Shown here one piece after another: positions 33,850-42,905 of a stretch of 64,000 nucleotides of DNA. The stretch's first letter is position 1, and each line of letters starts with the position of its first letter. The notes under the pieces were generated by a model. It saw nothing but the letters and a program-made list of their open reading frames with translations, was not told where the DNA came from and did no database searches. Source of the stretch: Gudongella sp034006985 (GTDB lineage Bacteria > Bacillota > Clostridia > Tissierellales > Tissierellaceae); contig JAVERT010000007.1 in NCBI GenBank assembly GCA_034006985.1, positions 1 through 64,000 on the forward strand, written 5' to 3'. A program made the translations under genes and the position numbers.

Positions 33850-34242
33850 TCATCCCCTTTCATCGACCAGAATTCCTACCATTTCCCATATGTTAGCAAT
33901 TAAGTCTAATATCTTTTCTGAAGGTATTTCTCTAATTATTTCGTCTGTTTCTCTATTTACTAATTTAACCATTAATCTACCAGTGCCTTCATGAATTTTA
34001 AATTCAAATTTATCTTCACTTGGAAAAACTATCCGATTAGTTTCTTCCACTGCTTTCTCCAGTTTTTCCTTATCTATTACAAGATCACTACTAGTTTGCT
34101 TCTTCTTTTGTGTTGATATATTATATGATTTTGTATTATTGCTTCTATTTTCCTTGCCATTTAAGCTCTTATCAAGGGGCTTCTCCTTTACGGCCAGAAC
34201 AGTTTTATGACTTTCAATTACTGGTCTTGTACTATTTATCAT
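33850..34242 (-). CDS. flaG: FlaG-family flagellar protein
   Basis: A 130-residue protein. The FlaG domain is in the C-terminal half: FKIHEGTGRLMVKLVNRETD then EIIREIPSEKILDLIANIWE. The N-terminal part is variable, lysine- and serine-rich. FlaG influences filament length in some bacteria. It directly precedes fliD, the usual arrangement. Confidence 0.88.
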   Translation of the reverse strand: MINSTRPVIESHKTVLAVKEKPLDKSLNGKENRSNNTKSYNISTQKKKQTSSDLVIDKEKLEKAVEETNRIVFPSEDKFEFKIHEGTGRLMVKLVNRETDEIIREIPSEKILDLIANIWEMVGILVDERG

Positions 34243-34312
34243 ATAAATCTCTCCTTGATATTCTAATTTTTTATAGCAAGAATTTATTTACCTATAATTA
34301 ATTGTACTAATA

Positions 34313-34531
34313 CTACTTCTGTGAAAAAAGCTTTAAAATATCTGTATCATTTGTGATAGCATTTTTATTTTCTTCAATTACGCTATCATATACTTCTTTT
34401 CGTAATATACTAACCTCTTTAGGTGCATCTATCCCTATCTTTATTTTGCCATCTTGCACTTCTAGAATCCTAATTTCTACGTTGTCTCCTATTATTATGC
34501 TTTCGCCTTCTTTTCTATTTAGAATTAGCAT
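34313..34531 (-). CDS. csrA: RNA-binding regulator CsrA
   Basis: A 72-residue translational regulator: MLILNRKEGESIIIGDNVEI then RILEVQDGKIKIGIDAPKEV and SILRKEVYDSV, including the RNA-binding arginine of the APKEVSILRKE segment. The frame opens with GTG at 34540, but the ATG at 34531 has AGGTGAT at good spacing. It overlaps nothing now but directly follows fliW, its protein antagonist. Its likely target is the flagellin leader (8311-8430). Confidence 0.94.
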   Translation of the reverse strand: MLILNRKEGESIIIGDNVEIRILEVQDGKIKIGIDAPKEVSILRKEVYDSVIEENKNAITNDTDILKLFSQK

Positions 34532-34532
34532 A

Positions 34533-34976
34533 TCAATCACCTACCCATTCTGAAATAAGAAGGTGTTTTGTAGTATAGTTTGAATTATCTACTATTAATT
34601 GTTTACCTAATTGCTCTGTATTATTTATAACCACTGGAGCTATAAGATTTGCTGAACTTTCTTTTAGCGTTTTTCCCATAGTCACTACTACATAAACTGA
34701 AATTTTATCACAATTAGATTGATTAATATTAATTTTTTCAAGTTCTGCATCAGCTAAGTCTACATCATAATCTGAAAAGAAATCCCAAGGATTTATAATA
34801 ACAAAGGAAACATATGTATTGTTAATATCTTGCAGAAATTTAAAATGTGGATTATCCGGCATATTAATAATCACAAATTTCTTACTATCCATAAATCCTA
34901 GTAAGCCAGATTTAAATTCAATTATCTCATCTTCTATTACTTCCATTTCACCAAAATATTTTGTATTAATTTTCAT
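34533..34976 (-). CDS. fliW: Flagellar assembly factor FliW
   Basis: A 147-residue protein that binds either flagellin or CsrA. FGEMEVIEDEIIEFKSGLLG, FVIINMPDNPHFKFLQDINN and the INPWDFFSDYDVDLADAELE segment are FliW features. When flagellin builds up, FliW is titrated away and CsrA represses hag in B. subtilis. The ATG at 34976 is preferred over an upstream TTG. It ends one base before the csrA start region. Confidence 0.92.
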   Translation of the reverse strand: MKINTKYFGEMEVIEDEIIEFKSGLLGFMDSKKFVIINMPDNPHFKFLQDINNTYVSFVIINPWDFFSDYDVDLADAELEKININQSNCDKISVYVVVTMGKTLKESSANLIAPVVINNTEQLGKQLIVDNSNYTTKHLLISEWVGD

Positions 34977-34991
34977 TTTTTTCAACTCTCT

Positions 34992-35900
34992 TCATCTTAA
35001 ATAATCTAGCAAGCTTGGTTGAAGTACCTTTGCTCCTGCTGCTAATGATGCCTGGTATACAGTTGACATAACACTATATTCCATATACTTTTCTGCTATA
35101 TCTATATCTTCTTTTTGAGATAGAAGACTTGTAAGATTTAATTTTTCAGATTCATTTCTAGATTTAGATGCTTCTAATCTATTGTCTATGGCGCCAATCT
35201 TTGAGCGGGTACTTAGAATTTTATCAATTGCAATATCTACATCTTTTAACAAATCACCAGAAAGTGAATCCGTATCTCCAGCTTCAAGTGCAGTTATGAC
35301 ATTTTTTAAAAGCTTGCCAAGATCGTTTTCACCAGTAGCAATATCAAAACTACCCACTATTGCATCTCCATTGCTAATTAAATCTGTACTTACACCCTTT
35401 GCAATTTGTCTTGATATAGTATCACTGTTTCCATTATAAATAAGATTGTTATCTGCATCAACTTCAAATGGCGCATTTGTTGTTTCAGTTCCACCAAAAA
35501 TATAACGACCATCAAAATTGGTATTTAAGGTATCCTTTAATCCTTGAATGTTTTGAACAATTTCATCTCTTATAGCGCCTCGATCAGTTACTGCTAAAGA
35601 TCCATTAGCTCCATATATCATTAGTTCTCGTATTTTTTGTAAAGTTCCTGTAACTCCATCTAATGACCCATCTTGAGTTTGAACCCAACCTAAGGTATCC
35701 GAAATATTTGTATTATACTGTTCATTTAATCCTATGCTATTTCTTAAATCCATTATCTTTGAAACAAGAAGTGGATTTTCGGATGGTTTGCTTATTTCTT
35801 TACCGGAGGATAGTTGGTTTTGATATTTTTGCATCTGTGATAAATTCCTAGATAAATTTCTAAGATAATTTGTAGTTAAAGAACTATTTGTTATCCTCAT
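34992..35900 (-). CDS. flgL: Flagellar hook-filament junction protein FlgL
   Basis: HAP3, 302 residues. The flagellin-like N-terminus MRITNSSLTTNYLRNLSRNL and SGKEISKPSENPLLVSKIMD, together with FDGRYIFGGTETTNAPF near residue 127 and a helical C-terminus, identify it. It joins the hook to the filament along with FlgK, encoded just upstream. Confidence 0.92.
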   Translation of the reverse strand: MRITNSSLTTNYLRNLSRNLSQMQKYQNQLSSGKEISKPSENPLLVSKIMDLRNSIGLNEQYNTNISDTLGWVQTQDGSLDGVTGTLQKIRELMIYGANGSLAVTDRGAIRDEIVQNIQGLKDTLNTNFDGRYIFGGTETTNAPFEVDADNNLIYNGNSDTISRQIAKGVSTDLISNGDAIVGSFDIATGENDLGKLLKNVITALEAGDTDSLSGDLLKDVDIAIDKILSTRSKIGAIDNRLEASKSRNESEKLNLTSLLSQKEDIDIAEKYMEYSVMSTVYQASLAAGAKVLQPSLLDYLR

Positions 35901-35903
35901 TTA

Positions 35904-37241
35904 CTATACCCCCATTCCATTTATTAGTACATCAAGCATGTCTGTTAATACTGATATAACTCGAGCATTTGCCTCAAAAGCTTTTTGGAACTGAATAACA
36001 TTAGTAAATTCTTCATCAAGTGATACCCCTGAAGTTGATTCCCTTCTTATTTGCAATTGGTTTACCAGTACTTCTTGATTGGTTACCATATTGTCAGAAT
36101 GTTGTTTTGATATTCCAACTTTTGTTACCATTGTATTGAATGCGCCTTCTATTGTATTCTTACCTGCCGAAAATCCTATATCTGATTTATCTCTTATTGC
36201 TGCAATTTTAACCGCTGTAGAACTATCTCCAGGTGCTGATCCATAATTTTCACCTGCTAAGACAAGACTATTATCATCAACTAAATCCTGGTTTACACTT
36301 ATCTTTCCATCTGCATCAATATTAAAAAAATCATAACTTGTCTCTGTTGAATCTGCTGGTTTATGGGCTCCATTAAATTCGCTTGCTATCTTTTCTGCAA
36401 AATCTTTTATTTCTGCTATTTGAATATTAATTAAAGTTTGTGCATCTTTATATCCTTGTAGCGCGCCTGATGTAGATGTAGCACCGTCAAAGTTATTTAT
36501 ATTAGATGTATTGTCAACTTCTATTCCAATTAAAGTACTTGTTCCAACTGAAATTTCTACTCTACCATATTTATCAAAACTTGAAGTAAAATCGGTCATA
36601 GATGATAGATCCTTCATTAGCACATCTCTTTGATCAAGAAGGTCATTTGGTACAAGTCCCTTAATTGACACATTAAATATTTGTTGATTTAAAGTATCAA
36701 TATTTTGTGCTACTGCTTTAATATCAGTAATTTGCTTTTCTATCTGTAAACCTGTTTCATCCACCAAAGATTCTAATTGATCCGAAATATGATTTAGTGT
36801 ATCTGCAAAGGTTTTTGACTTCTCTACTACTATAGTCTTTGAAGTTAAACTTTCAGGATTCTTTGCTAGGCCTTGCCATGATTCAAACATCTCTCCTATA
36901 TTAAAATTTAATCCTGTATCAGATGGTTCGTTATATATAATTTCCATTTGCTCAAGTGTTTCTGATTTTGTCATGTATTGGTTAAGAGAACTTCCTTCTT
37001 CACGGATTTGTCTGGTAACATAATCATCCACCATCCTGATTACGCCATTAACCTTAACTCCTGTCCCAAGCTGTCCTATACCACCGTATGTGTATGCTAA
37101 ATCGGCCTTCAAGTCAACTCTTTGTCTTGAAAACCCTTCTGTATTTGCATTTGATATATTGTGACTTGCTGTGTTTAGTGCTATTTGTTGAGCATTTAGC
37201 CCTTTATTGGCTGTATTTAGTGTACTAAATATTCCTGACAT
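35904..37241 (-). CDS. flgK: Flagellar hook-associated protein FlgK
   Basis: HAP1, 445 residues. N-terminal STLNTANKGLNAQQIALNTA then SHNISNANTEGFSRQRVDLK, and C-terminal SGVSLDEEFTNVIQFQKAFE then ANARVISVLTDMLDVLI, are the diagnostic ends. The middle region has the linker GYKDAQTLINIQIAEIKDF. Ribosome binding site AGGAGG. It is exported after the FlhB switch. Confidence 0.93.
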   Translation of the reverse strand: MSGIFSTLNTANKGLNAQQIALNTASHNISNANTEGFSRQRVDLKADLAYTYGGIGQLGTGVKVNGVIRMVDDYVTRQIREEGSSLNQYMTKSETLEQMEIIYNEPSDTGLNFNIGEMFESWQGLAKNPESLTSKTIVVEKSKTFADTLNHISDQLESLVDETGLQIEKQITDIKAVAQNIDTLNQQIFNVSIKGLVPNDLLDQRDVLMKDLSSMTDFTSSFDKYGRVEISVGTSTLIGIEVDNTSNINNFDGATSTSGALQGYKDAQTLINIQIAEIKDFAEKIASEFNGAHKPADSTETSYDFFNIDADGKISVNQDLVDDNSLVLAGENYGSAPGDSSTAVKIAAIRDKSDIGFSAGKNTIEGAFNTMVTKVGISKQHSDNMVTNQEVLVNQLQIRRESTSGVSLDEEFTNVIQFQKAFEANARVISVLTDMLDVLINGMGV

Positions 37242-37250
37242 TCTTACCTC

Positions 37251-37622
37251 CTAGACCGATTGGTCAACAAAGTTTATACTTTGTTCTTTATCATATGAAC
37301 CTTTTTGCTGGTAGGTTCCAGATTTATTTGACAAGTTTTTGGCTATGCTTTCCATCATTACCTCTTGATAGCGTAAAGCCTGTTTGGTTAAAAGCAAGTT
37401 AGTCTCCTGAATTTCATTTATTTGTTCAATTAAACTGGTTACTCTGTTATCATCTAGTGCATTTTTAATCCCAAGTTGTTCTATCTCTTCTGTAATTTTA
37501 ATCTTAATCTGGACTAATTCTGCGACTTTCAATCCATCATTATTAATAAGCGCAACTTTTTCATCTTCTAATATTCCTAAAAGTTTTTTAAGTATTGCAA
37601 TAAGACTATTTAGAGTTTTCAT
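37251..37622 (-). CDS. flgN: FlgN-family flagellar chaperone
   Basis: A 123-residue helical protein, start at the ATG (37622) after AAGGGG inside the end of flgM. It opens MKTLNSLIAILKKLLGILED and contains EKVALINNDGLKVAELVQIK, the FlgN pattern, with an ATP/FlhA-docking-like C-terminus of low complexity. FlgN chaperones FlgK and FlgL, whose genes follow it directly. Confidence 0.82.
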   Translation of the reverse strand: MKTLNSLIAILKKLLGILEDEKVALINNDGLKVAELVQIKIKITEEIEQLGIKNALDDNRVTSLIEQINEIQETNLLLTKQALRYQEVMMESIAKNLSNKSGTYQQKGSYDKEQSINFVDQSV

Positions 37623-37911
37623 TATTAAAAATCCCCTTCTCATCTGCGATAACTTTTAAGATACTATCAGCTATTTTTTCAGGTGATACCTTATAAGTCC
37701 CCTCTAAAACAGCAGATCTTATTTTTTCTACCTTTTCACTATATCCTTTATCTTCAGCTTGATTAATTCTATTCACTAATGCCTTAGCCGAATTTGAAAT
37801 CTTTATATCCACACCTTTTGTAGCTTGTGTAGTTTTCGGATCAGCTTTTCTCTCATTTTCCTTAAAAGTATTATTAACCATTGGGTTATTATGCATCTTA
37901 TTGATTTTCAT
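37606..37911 (-). CDS. flgM: Anti-sigma-28 factor FlgM
   Basis: A 101-residue protein that binds sigma-D and is exported once the hook is complete. The C-terminal half holds the conserved core: KISNSAKALVNRINQAEDKG and YSEKVEKIRSAVLEGTYKV then SPEKIADSILKVI. The N-terminal region is probably disordered. GGAGG lies before the ATG and a sigma-D promoter lies 43 bases upstream, so SigD drives its own inhibitor. Confidence 0.92.
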   Translation of the reverse strand: MKINKMHNNPMVNNTFKENERKADPKTTQATKGVDIKISNSAKALVNRINQAEDKGYSEKVEKIRSAVLEGTYKVSPEKIADSILKVIADEKGIFNNENSK

Positions 37912-37953
37912 ATTCTTACCTCCAGTTTAAGCTCATTAGTCTTCTTGTATATT

Positions 37954-37979
37954 ATATCGGTGGTTCTTGAAAATATTTA
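37954..37979 (-). promoter_or_regulatory. Sigma-D promoter of the flgM late operon
   Basis: TAAA, 14 bases, then ACCGATAT on the minus strand. The -10 element differs from GCCGATAT by its first base. Spacing is identical to the promoters at 8436 and 47657. It should give a leader of about 35 bases before flgM. Confidence 0.75.
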
Positions 37980-38000
37980 ATACTTTAAATTAAAATTTTC

Positions 38001-38028
38001 AAAAAAACCTAAGGAATTTATCCTTAGG
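38001..38028 (-). terminator. Terminator of the chemotaxis/switch operon
   Basis: CCTAAGGA and TCCTTAGG form an 8-bp stem with a 5-base loop, followed by TTTTTTT on the minus strand. It lies 17 bases after the fliY stop and just before the flgM sigma-D promoter. Confidence 0.92.
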
Positions 38029-38044
38029 TCAATGAAATTTAAAT

Positions 38045-39115
38045 TTATTTTAATCCTTTTACTCTTTGCTCTTTACTAAGAATATTTGTAATTCTAATTC
38101 CAAAGTTTTCATTTATTACTACTACCTCTCCTTGGGCAATTAATTTACCATTTACATAAATTTCTAAGGCTTCATCAGCTTGTTTATTTAACTCTATTAC
38201 CGATCCATTCCCAAAGGACAATATTTCTTTTATAGTCTTTTTAGATTTCCCTAATACTACACTAAATTCTAGTGGCACATCCATAATCAGATCTAAATTT
38301 CTAGGTGTCCTAGATTCATCATCACTTCTAGCGAGTTCATTAAATATAGGTTTTTGAACAAGTACATTTTCTTCTACTTTAGTAACTTCTGGTTTTTTAG
38401 ATTCGTAAGAAACTGATTCCCTTATCGGTTCTTTAGGAGCCTCTTTCTTTGGCTCTTCTTCGAGTTCACTTTGCATAATACCTACTATTTCCGTTATAGT
38501 CTGTCTTTCAAATAGCTGCATTATCTTGCTTTCAATCAATCCTTCTACGGTTATATCAAATTCAACCTTACAAACAAATGAACTTTTATCCATACCTGGT
38601 ATCTCATATTCCTCATCTAATTCCCACACTTTTACAATTGGTGGATTTATATCAATTTCTTTGCCTACCATTGTTGCCATTGCTGTAGATGCGGACCCTA
38701 TCATTTGATTCATGGCTTCTGCAACTGCACTTTGTTGAAGAACTGTCATCTCTGAACTTTCAACCTTGCCATTTCCACCCATCATTAAATCTGCGATAAC
38801 AGCTGCATCCGGTGTATCCATCATAAAAAGATTATTTCCTGATAAACCTTTTTTGAATTCTACAGTAGCTACTACTTTCGGAGAAATAAAATCTTTAATA
38901 ACATCCTCAAAACTCTCCCAATAAACTCTAGGTGTAGTTATCATTACTTTTTTATTCAATATTGAAGATAGAGTCGTAGCAGCGGTCGACATTGAGATAT
39001 TACCAACCTCACCAATAATATCTTTTTCAAGCTCATTCAATCCTTCTGGATTCTTTTTTGAGTTTTTATTTAATAGTGCGTCTATTTCTTCCTGAGAAAT
39101 TAAATTATCATTCAT
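38045..39115 (-). CDS. fliY: Flagellar switch phosphatase FliY (CheC-like plus FliN)
   Basis: Rotor protein of 356 residues with an N-terminal FliM-like peptide (LISQEEIDALLNK, binding CheY-P), a CheC-type phosphatase domain (about 28-205) and a C-terminal FliN domain (about 275-352, MDVPLEFSVVLGKSKKTIKE). Both CheC centres fit the D/S-xxx-E-xx-N...P pattern: D32, E36, N39, P62 and S129, E133, N136, P159. It probably removes phosphate from CheY-P at the motor as well as building the C-ring. No separate fliN or cheC is in the window. Start overlaps the fliM stop (TGATG). Confidence 0.93.
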   Translation of the reverse strand: MNDNLISQEEIDALLNKNSKKNPEGLNELEKDIIGEVGNISMSTAATTLSSILNKKVMITTPRVYWESFEDVIKDFISPKVVATVEFKKGLSGNNLFMMDTPDAAVIADLMMGGNGKVESSEMTVLQQSAVAEAMNQMIGSASTAMATMVGKEIDINPPIVKVWELDEEYEIPGMDKSSFVCKVEFDITVEGLIESKIMQLFERQTITEIVGIMQSELEEEPKKEAPKEPIRESVSYESKKPEVTKVEENVLVQKPIFNELARSDDESRTPRNLDLIMDVPLEFSVVLGKSKKTIKEILSFGNGSVIELNKQADEALEIYVNGKLIAQGEVVVINENFGIRITNILSKEQRVKGLK

Positions 39116-40107
39116 CAGACAACATCCTCTTCTATATATTGTATAACCTCTACTGCTATTTTACCTTCCACTTGTCCGGGTTTTACTAAATAGTATCCCT
39201 TACCCTCTACATACATCTTTAAAGGTTCTTTTATATTCATATCCAATTGAATCAAATCTCCCTGTTCCAATTGAAGTATATCCTCTACATTTATTATAGA
39301 CTTCCCTAATGCTACTTCTAATTCAACTGGCACGTTCATTAAACTTCTTCCAATAATTTCTCTATAATCATTGTTTCCTGTGTCATTATATCTAAATCTA
39401 TTTCTTATACTCAATTTATCTATTATATTATCAAAAGATAAATAAGGAATGCAAAGATTTACAAAGCTCTTAAATTCACCAATCTCAGATGAACATGTAA
39501 CTAATACTACTGGTTCATTTGGAGAAATACTCTGCATCATCTGGGGATTTGATTCGACAGATATTATTTCAGTCTCAATGGTTAATATTTCTTCCCAAGA
39601 TAATCTAAAAGCTTTTAGAAGACCTACTATTATCTCTTCTAGAATTGAAAGCTCAATATCTGTAAATTGTGCTCTTTTTATATCCTCTGGATTTTTTTTA
39701 TTAGTTCCACCACACATCATCTCAATAACTTGAATTGAAAATTGCGGGCTTAGCGCTATTAATTGATTGCTTAGAAATTGTTCTGTCGAAAATGTTCCAA
39801 CAACTGTCGATGAGGGAACACTTCTTAAAAATTCCTCAAAGCTTACTTGCTCAACGGCCACTAGTTTTATTTCAACATTAGATAAAAGTTGATTAGATAA
39901 AATCATTCCAGACATCTTTGAGAAATTCTCAAAAATCATATAGAGAGTATCAATATACTCTTTGGAAAGCTTAAAAGGGCGCTTAAAATCATAGGGCTTG
40001 ATATTTGTCTTCTCATCCCCTTCACCTTCTACTAGATCAGGTACTTTACCAACATCTAGAGCTTTTAACAAAGAATCTATTTCTTCCTGTGATAGAACTT
40101 GTTTCAA
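39115..40107 (-). CDS. fliM: Flagellar motor switch protein FliM
   Basis: Rotor protein of 330 residues. N-terminal CheY-P-binding peptide VLSQEEIDSLLKALD; middle domain with YDFKRPFKLSKEYIDTLYMI and VEQVSFEEFLRSVPSSTVVG; C-terminal FliN-like domain with LMNVPVELEVALGKSIINVE near 255. The start is TTG overlapping the cheW stop (TTGA), after GAGGGG. fliM and fliY lie in the chemotaxis operon here, not in the flgB operon as in Bacillus. Confidence 0.94.
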   Translation of the reverse strand: MKQVLSQEEIDSLLKALDVGKVPDLVEGEGDEKTNIKPYDFKRPFKLSKEYIDTLYMIFENFSKMSGMILSNQLLSNVEIKLVAVEQVSFEEFLRSVPSSTVVGTFSTEQFLSNQLIALSPQFSIQVIEMMCGGTNKKNPEDIKRAQFTDIELSILEEIIVGLLKAFRLSWEEILTIETEIISVESNPQMMQSISPNEPVVLVTCSSEIGEFKSFVNLCIPYLSFDNIIDKLSIRNRFRYNDTGNNDYREIIGRSLMNVPVELEVALGKSIINVEDILQLEQGDLIQLDMNIKEPLKMYVEGKGYYLVKPGQVEGKIAVEVIQYIEEDVV

Positions 40108-40514
40108 TTTAACCCCTCATTCTTAGCTAATAAATCATTAATGTCAATAATATTTACTATTATATCCTCTAACTGTAATATTCCCTTTATTCCTCTTTCT
40201 GTTTCAAAACCAAGCTGTTCTATTCCACTTTCTTCTATTTCGATAACTTTTAATATCTCATTTATTAGAATTCCTGTTTTGTAGTCGGTATTTTTTATAA
40301 TAATAACATTATTATAGCACACATCTTCTTCAAGGTGCAAAAGTTTACTCAAAGATATAAGTGGAATAACATCGCCTCTGATGTTCGTAAGACCCTCTAC
40401 ACCATAAGGTGCATTAGGAACATTTGTTATGGAAGTCTTTCTAGTTATTTCTTCTATATTCTCAGTATTTAAACCAAAATATTTGCCATTAACATTGAAA
40501 ATTATTATTTGCAT
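40104..40514 (-). CDS. cheW: Chemotaxis coupling protein CheW (copy 1)
   Basis: A 136-residue coupling protein linking receptors to CheA. IFNVNGKYFGLNTENIEEIT then NVPNAPYGVEGLTNIRGDVI and PLISLSKLL are CheW-domain features, with GIKGILQLEDIIVNIIDI near the end. A second, clearly different CheW is at 45215. The two may serve different receptors or arrays. Confidence 0.9.
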   Translation of the reverse strand: MQIIIFNVNGKYFGLNTENIEEITRKTSITNVPNAPYGVEGLTNIRGDVIPLISLSKLLHLEEDVCYNNVIIIKNTDYKTGILINEILKVIEIEESGIEQLGFETERGIKGILQLEDIIVNIIDINDLLAKNEGLN

Positions 40515-40528
40515 ACCTAAACCCCCAT

Positions 40529-40891
40529 TTAACCGATAATTTTATTGACAGACTGCAAAACTCTTTCAGATTCAAAAGGTTTTACTATAAAATCTGATGC
40601 CCCAGCCTGGATTGCATCCATAACCATCGATTGTTGTCCCATAGCACTGCACATTATAACCTTTGCAGCAGGATCTATTATCTTTATCTCTTTAAGTGCT
40701 GTAATACCATCCATCTCTGGCATTGTAATATCTAAAGTAACTATATCTGGCATCTCAGTTTTGTATTTATCAACCGCTTCCAGACCATTTTGGCCTTCAG
40801 CAACAACTTCAAATCCACCTTTTTCAAGTATATCTCTAAGCTTCATTCTCATAAATATCGCATCATCTACAATTAAAACTCTTTTCCCCAT
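40529..40891 (-). CDS. cheY: Chemotaxis response regulator CheY
   Basis: A single receiver domain of 120 residues. The acidic pair is D9-D10 (LIVDDAIFMRM), the phosphoacceptor D54 (IVTLDITMPEMDG) and the conserved lysine is in FIVKPFESERV near 104. Phosphorylated by CheA, it binds FliM and FliY to set rotation direction. GGAGG lies before the ATG. Confidence 0.95.
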   Translation of the reverse strand: MGKRVLIVDDAIFMRMKLRDILEKGGFEVVAEGQNGLEAVDKYKTEMPDIVTLDITMPEMDGITALKEIKIIDPAAKVIMCSAMGQQSMVMDAIQAGASDFIVKPFESERVLQSVNKIIG

Positions 40892-40921
40892 AGTATTGTT
40901 CCTCCATCTAATCTATCTATA

Positions 40922-42883
40922 TTAAACTCCACCACAAATATTTCCTACATCTAATATAAGAGTTATATTCCCATTGCCAAGTATCGTCGCTCCAAGATAC
41001 TCTTTCATTTTTCCTAGAACTCCACTTAATTTCTTTATTACAATCTCTTGTTGACCTAATAACTCATCAACTAAAAGCCCATAATAGTCATCTCCAAGAT
41101 GAACAAGTATCAAATGTTTATTTGTATCCAAGGGTGCCAATCCTAGTTTTTCATCAACTCTAACAACTGAAATTGATTTCCCCTGGTAAATATAAACTTC
41201 CTTGTTATAAGTCTCAAGTATTTCTTCTTTTGTTACTCTTACTACCTTTTCTACTAATCCTAGAGGTATAGCAAATACTTCACCAGAAACTTTTACCATG
41301 AGAGATTGGATAATAGATAGAGTTAAAGGTAGTTTTATAATAAAATTCGTTCCTTTACCAATTTCACTCGATACCTCAATTGTGCCTCCAAGTGAATTAA
41401 TCTTTTGTTTCACTACATCCATTCCAACTCCACGTCCCGAAACACTTGTAACTTCTTTATTTGTCGAGAATCCTGGATTGAATATAAGCTGCATCAACTG
41501 TGTATCATTTAGACTTTCGGCTTCAATCCCTTTTCTTATGGCTGCTTCTCTAATAATATTTGGATCAATTCCATTCCCATCATCACTTAAATTTATTATA
41601 ACTCTATTCCCCTCTTGATATGCTATAAGCCTGATAAGTCCTTGTTCAGGTTTGCCAACGTCGACTCTTTTTTCACTGGTTTCTATTCCATGGTCAGCTG
41701 CATTTCTAATTAAGTGAAGAAATGGTTCATTTAACTCAGAGACAACTATTCTGTCGAGTTCTGTATGATCTCCTTCAATTTGGAAATCAATATGCTTATT
41801 TAGCTCCTTTGACAGGTCCCTTACGATCCTTGGGAATCTATCAAATACAATACTTAGTGGTTGCATTCTTATTTTAAGAACTAACTCTTGTAAATCTGAA
41901 GAAATTCTCGCCACATTAGCTAAAGGTTCATTAATCTCAGCTATTCTTAATTTATCACTAATATCCTCCAATTGATTTCTATATATAACTAGCTCTGATA
42001 CAAGATTCATAAAGTGATCTAATTTTACAAGATCTACCCTAATTGAATGGTTTAGATTACTCGATTGCGGGCTTTTAGGAACGCTTACTTTCTGATTAGT
42101 TGATTCATTTTTATCATATATAGCATGACTATACTCTTCATCTAATTCATTGTGATTTATTTCTTCAATACTTACTTCTTCAATTTCAGATATTTTATCA
42201 ATTCCAGCCATTATATCTTCTTTTACCAATTTTGTTAAGTATAATAAACTAAATTCATTATCAAAATTACCTGCTTCAAGCTCCTCTACTGTAGGAGTAA
42301 TTTGAATTATATCCCCATCCTGCTCAAGCCTATTTACAACAAGGTATGCTCTTGCCGCTTTTAACATTGTCTCTTTTTCTAATATAATTTTAATTTTAAA
42401 TGCATTAAAACCCTTTCTCTTTGCTTCCCTAATAATCATATTATTTGTATCATCATCACTACAATCATTTGTCTCTACTTTCCCAATCGAATCACCAGGA
42501 GAATCATCAGTGGTATTAGAAAGCGCCTTAACTAATTCTTCAATATCTACATCACTATAATCTCCATTTCTAATCATCTCTACATTTTCTGATAATTTAT
42601 CAATAGTTTTAAAAATGATTGATATTATTTCCTGATTAATCTTATTCTTCCCACCTCTAAAAAGTTCAAATGCAGTTTCCATATTATGAGTAAGGGTTGC
42701 AATTGAATTATAACCCATGGTTGCTGCCATTCCTTTTAATGTATGGGCTGCCCTAAATATATCATTCAATGCATCGCTATCTGTTGGGTTATCTTCTAAC
42801 AAAAGCATCCCATCGTTTAAGACCTGGAGGTATTCATCTGATTCTTCTAAAAATATTTCTCTATATTTACTATTATCCTCCAC
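40922..42883 (-). CDS. cheA: Chemotaxis histidine kinase CheA
   Basis: Kinase of 653 residues. Domain order: HPt with phosphoacceptor H47 (FRAAHTLKGMAATMGY), a middle response-regulator-binding region, dimerisation domain (SIRVDLVKLDHFMNLVSELV near 277), ATPase domain with N-, G1- and G2-type boxes (HLIRNAADHGIETSEKR, DDGNGID, SGRGVGMDVVK), and a CheW-like C-terminus. The start is GTG, seven bases after AAGGAGG. It phosphorylates CheY and CheB. Confidence 0.95.
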   Translation of the reverse strand: MEDNSKYREIFLEESDEYLQVLNDGMLLLEDNPTDSDALNDIFRAAHTLKGMAATMGYNSIATLTHNMETAFELFRGGKNKINQEIISIIFKTIDKLSENVEMIRNGDYSDVDIEELVKALSNTTDDSPGDSIGKVETNDCSDDDTNNMIIREAKRKGFNAFKIKIILEKETMLKAARAYLVVNRLEQDGDIIQITPTVEELEAGNFDNEFSLLYLTKLVKEDIMAGIDKISEIEEVSIEEINHNELDEEYSHAIYDKNESTNQKVSVPKSPQSSNLNHSIRVDLVKLDHFMNLVSELVIYRNQLEDISDKLRIAEINEPLANVARISSDLQELVLKIRMQPLSIVFDRFPRIVRDLSKELNKHIDFQIEGDHTELDRIVVSELNEPFLHLIRNAADHGIETSEKRVDVGKPEQGLIRLIAYQEGNRVIINLSDDGNGIDPNIIREAAIRKGIEAESLNDTQLMQLIFNPGFSTNKEVTSVSGRGVGMDVVKQKINSLGGTIEVSSEIGKGTNFIIKLPLTLSIIQSLMVKVSGEVFAIPLGLVEKVVRVTKEEILETYNKEVYIYQGKSISVVRVDEKLGLAPLDTNKHLILVHLGDDYYGLLVDELLGQQEIVIKKLSGVLGKMKEYLGATILGNGNITLILDVGNICGGV

Positions 42884-42905
42884 TAATCTTCCTCCTTACA
42901 TAAAT

